In this document: positions 41,417 through 41,526 of the stretch, piece after piece
Layout of the letters: every line of letters begins with the position of its first letter
Numbering within the stretch: position 1 is the first letter of the stretch
NCBI GenBank assembly: GCA_045655865.1
Contig: JAZOQB010000041.1
Location: 1-41,526, forward strand
Source: RGIG5579 sp045655865
Lineage (GTDB): Bacteria > Bacillota > Clostridia > Oscillospirales > SIG627
Direction: 5' to 3'
DNA: 41,526 bases
Translations under genes and position numbers: made by a program
The notes under the pieces: model-generated
What the model saw: the letters and a program-made list of their open reading frames with translations, nothing else
The model's database searches: none
Told to the model about the DNA's origin: nothing

Positions 41417-41500
41417 GGTCTGATCGGTATGGGTATAGGCCCCATGGTTGGCGCCACCGCTCTTGTAGCCGTAGAGATCTCTATGGCGCTGAACAAATAA
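41417..41500 (+). repeat. Gene-tail repeat, copy 3
   Basis: A third, diverged copy of the GGGtGRT gene tail. The first 19 bases are identical to the other copies; after that about 14 of the remaining 60 differ, many silently, and the frame stays open to TAA (ending ALNK). The protein reading is GLIGMGIGPMVGATALVAVE then ISMALNK. TAAGATCAATCTTA (41498-41511) and an A-rich AAAAAAGAAC follow, as after copy 2. The window ends inside the presumed terminator. Confidence 0.88.
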
Positions 41501-41526
41501 GATCAATCTTATACAGAAAAAAGAAC

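Noticed and set aside
39033..41526. Integron attC sites, Xer dif modules or CRISPR repeats
   Set aside because: The repeats are coding-gene tails with no attC-like stem structure or dif-like arms, there is no integron integrase, and copy number and spacing do not fit CRISPR.

Overview
The window is a 41.5 kb chromosomal segment of a Gram-positive, endospore-forming member of the Bacillota, most likely class Clostridia (perhaps an uncultivated gut lineage). The evidence is a spoIIGA-sigE pair, anaerobe-type redox genes (a ferredoxin-thioredoxin-reductase-like protein, a flavin reductase fused to rubredoxin, PduL) and families typical of clostridia (DUF6472, CD1247-type, GGGtGRT, PFL/DUF711, YlmH). 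Promoters are close to the vegetative consensus, ribosome sites are strong AGGAGG types, and many genes overlap as ATGA.

Layout. 1-4060: SanA/YdcF-like membrane protein; thioredoxin overlapping a tiny FTR-like protein; calcium/sodium antiporter; two-subunit chromate transporter with a coupled small ORF. 4137-8473, minus strand: yqeG, M24 peptidase, efp, CD1247-type protein, then sigE and spoIIGA behind a promoter with the unusual long spacer known from spoIIG. 8665-13672, plus strand: lactate/malate dehydrogenase-family gene, DUF1846, galE, M15 carboxypeptidase. 13812-16651: proBAC on the minus strand, divergent from a DUF6472 gene across a symmetric promoter palindrome. 17090-20846: ACT protein, PFL protein, methyltransferase, rsmI. 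20893-24168, minus strand: argG with candidate ARG boxes, ylmH, truncated MocR-like regulator. 24403-27546: flavin reductase-rubredoxin, tRNA-Thr(CGU), orphan solute-binding lipoprotein, dUTPase. 27822-32360: heterodimeric ABC exporter and a leucine-rich-repeat lipoprotein. 32430-33198: a two-gene operon for a sigma-region-4-like protein behind twin palindromic operators. 33463-36709: glycosyltransferase-GtrA, phosphodiester glycosidase and two membrane proteins. 36815-39119: PduL, a NifU-like scaffold and the GGGtGRT protein.

The most striking signal is at the right end. The last 29 codons (stop included) of the GGGtGRT gene recur twice downstream, at 40561-40647 and about 41417-41500. The three copies separate two small cargo units: a polytopic membrane protein, and an XRE regulator divergent from a DUF2493/SLOG protein. 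All three share an exact 19-nt block at their left edge, and sequence to its left is unrelated. The third copy differs from the first mainly by silent changes and keeps the reading frame. This looks like successive insertions of small, recombinase-less, cassette-like units at the 3' end of a housekeeping gene, each restoring the gene tail and displacing the previous one. No recombinase is visible, the window ends just after copy 3, and the array may continue.
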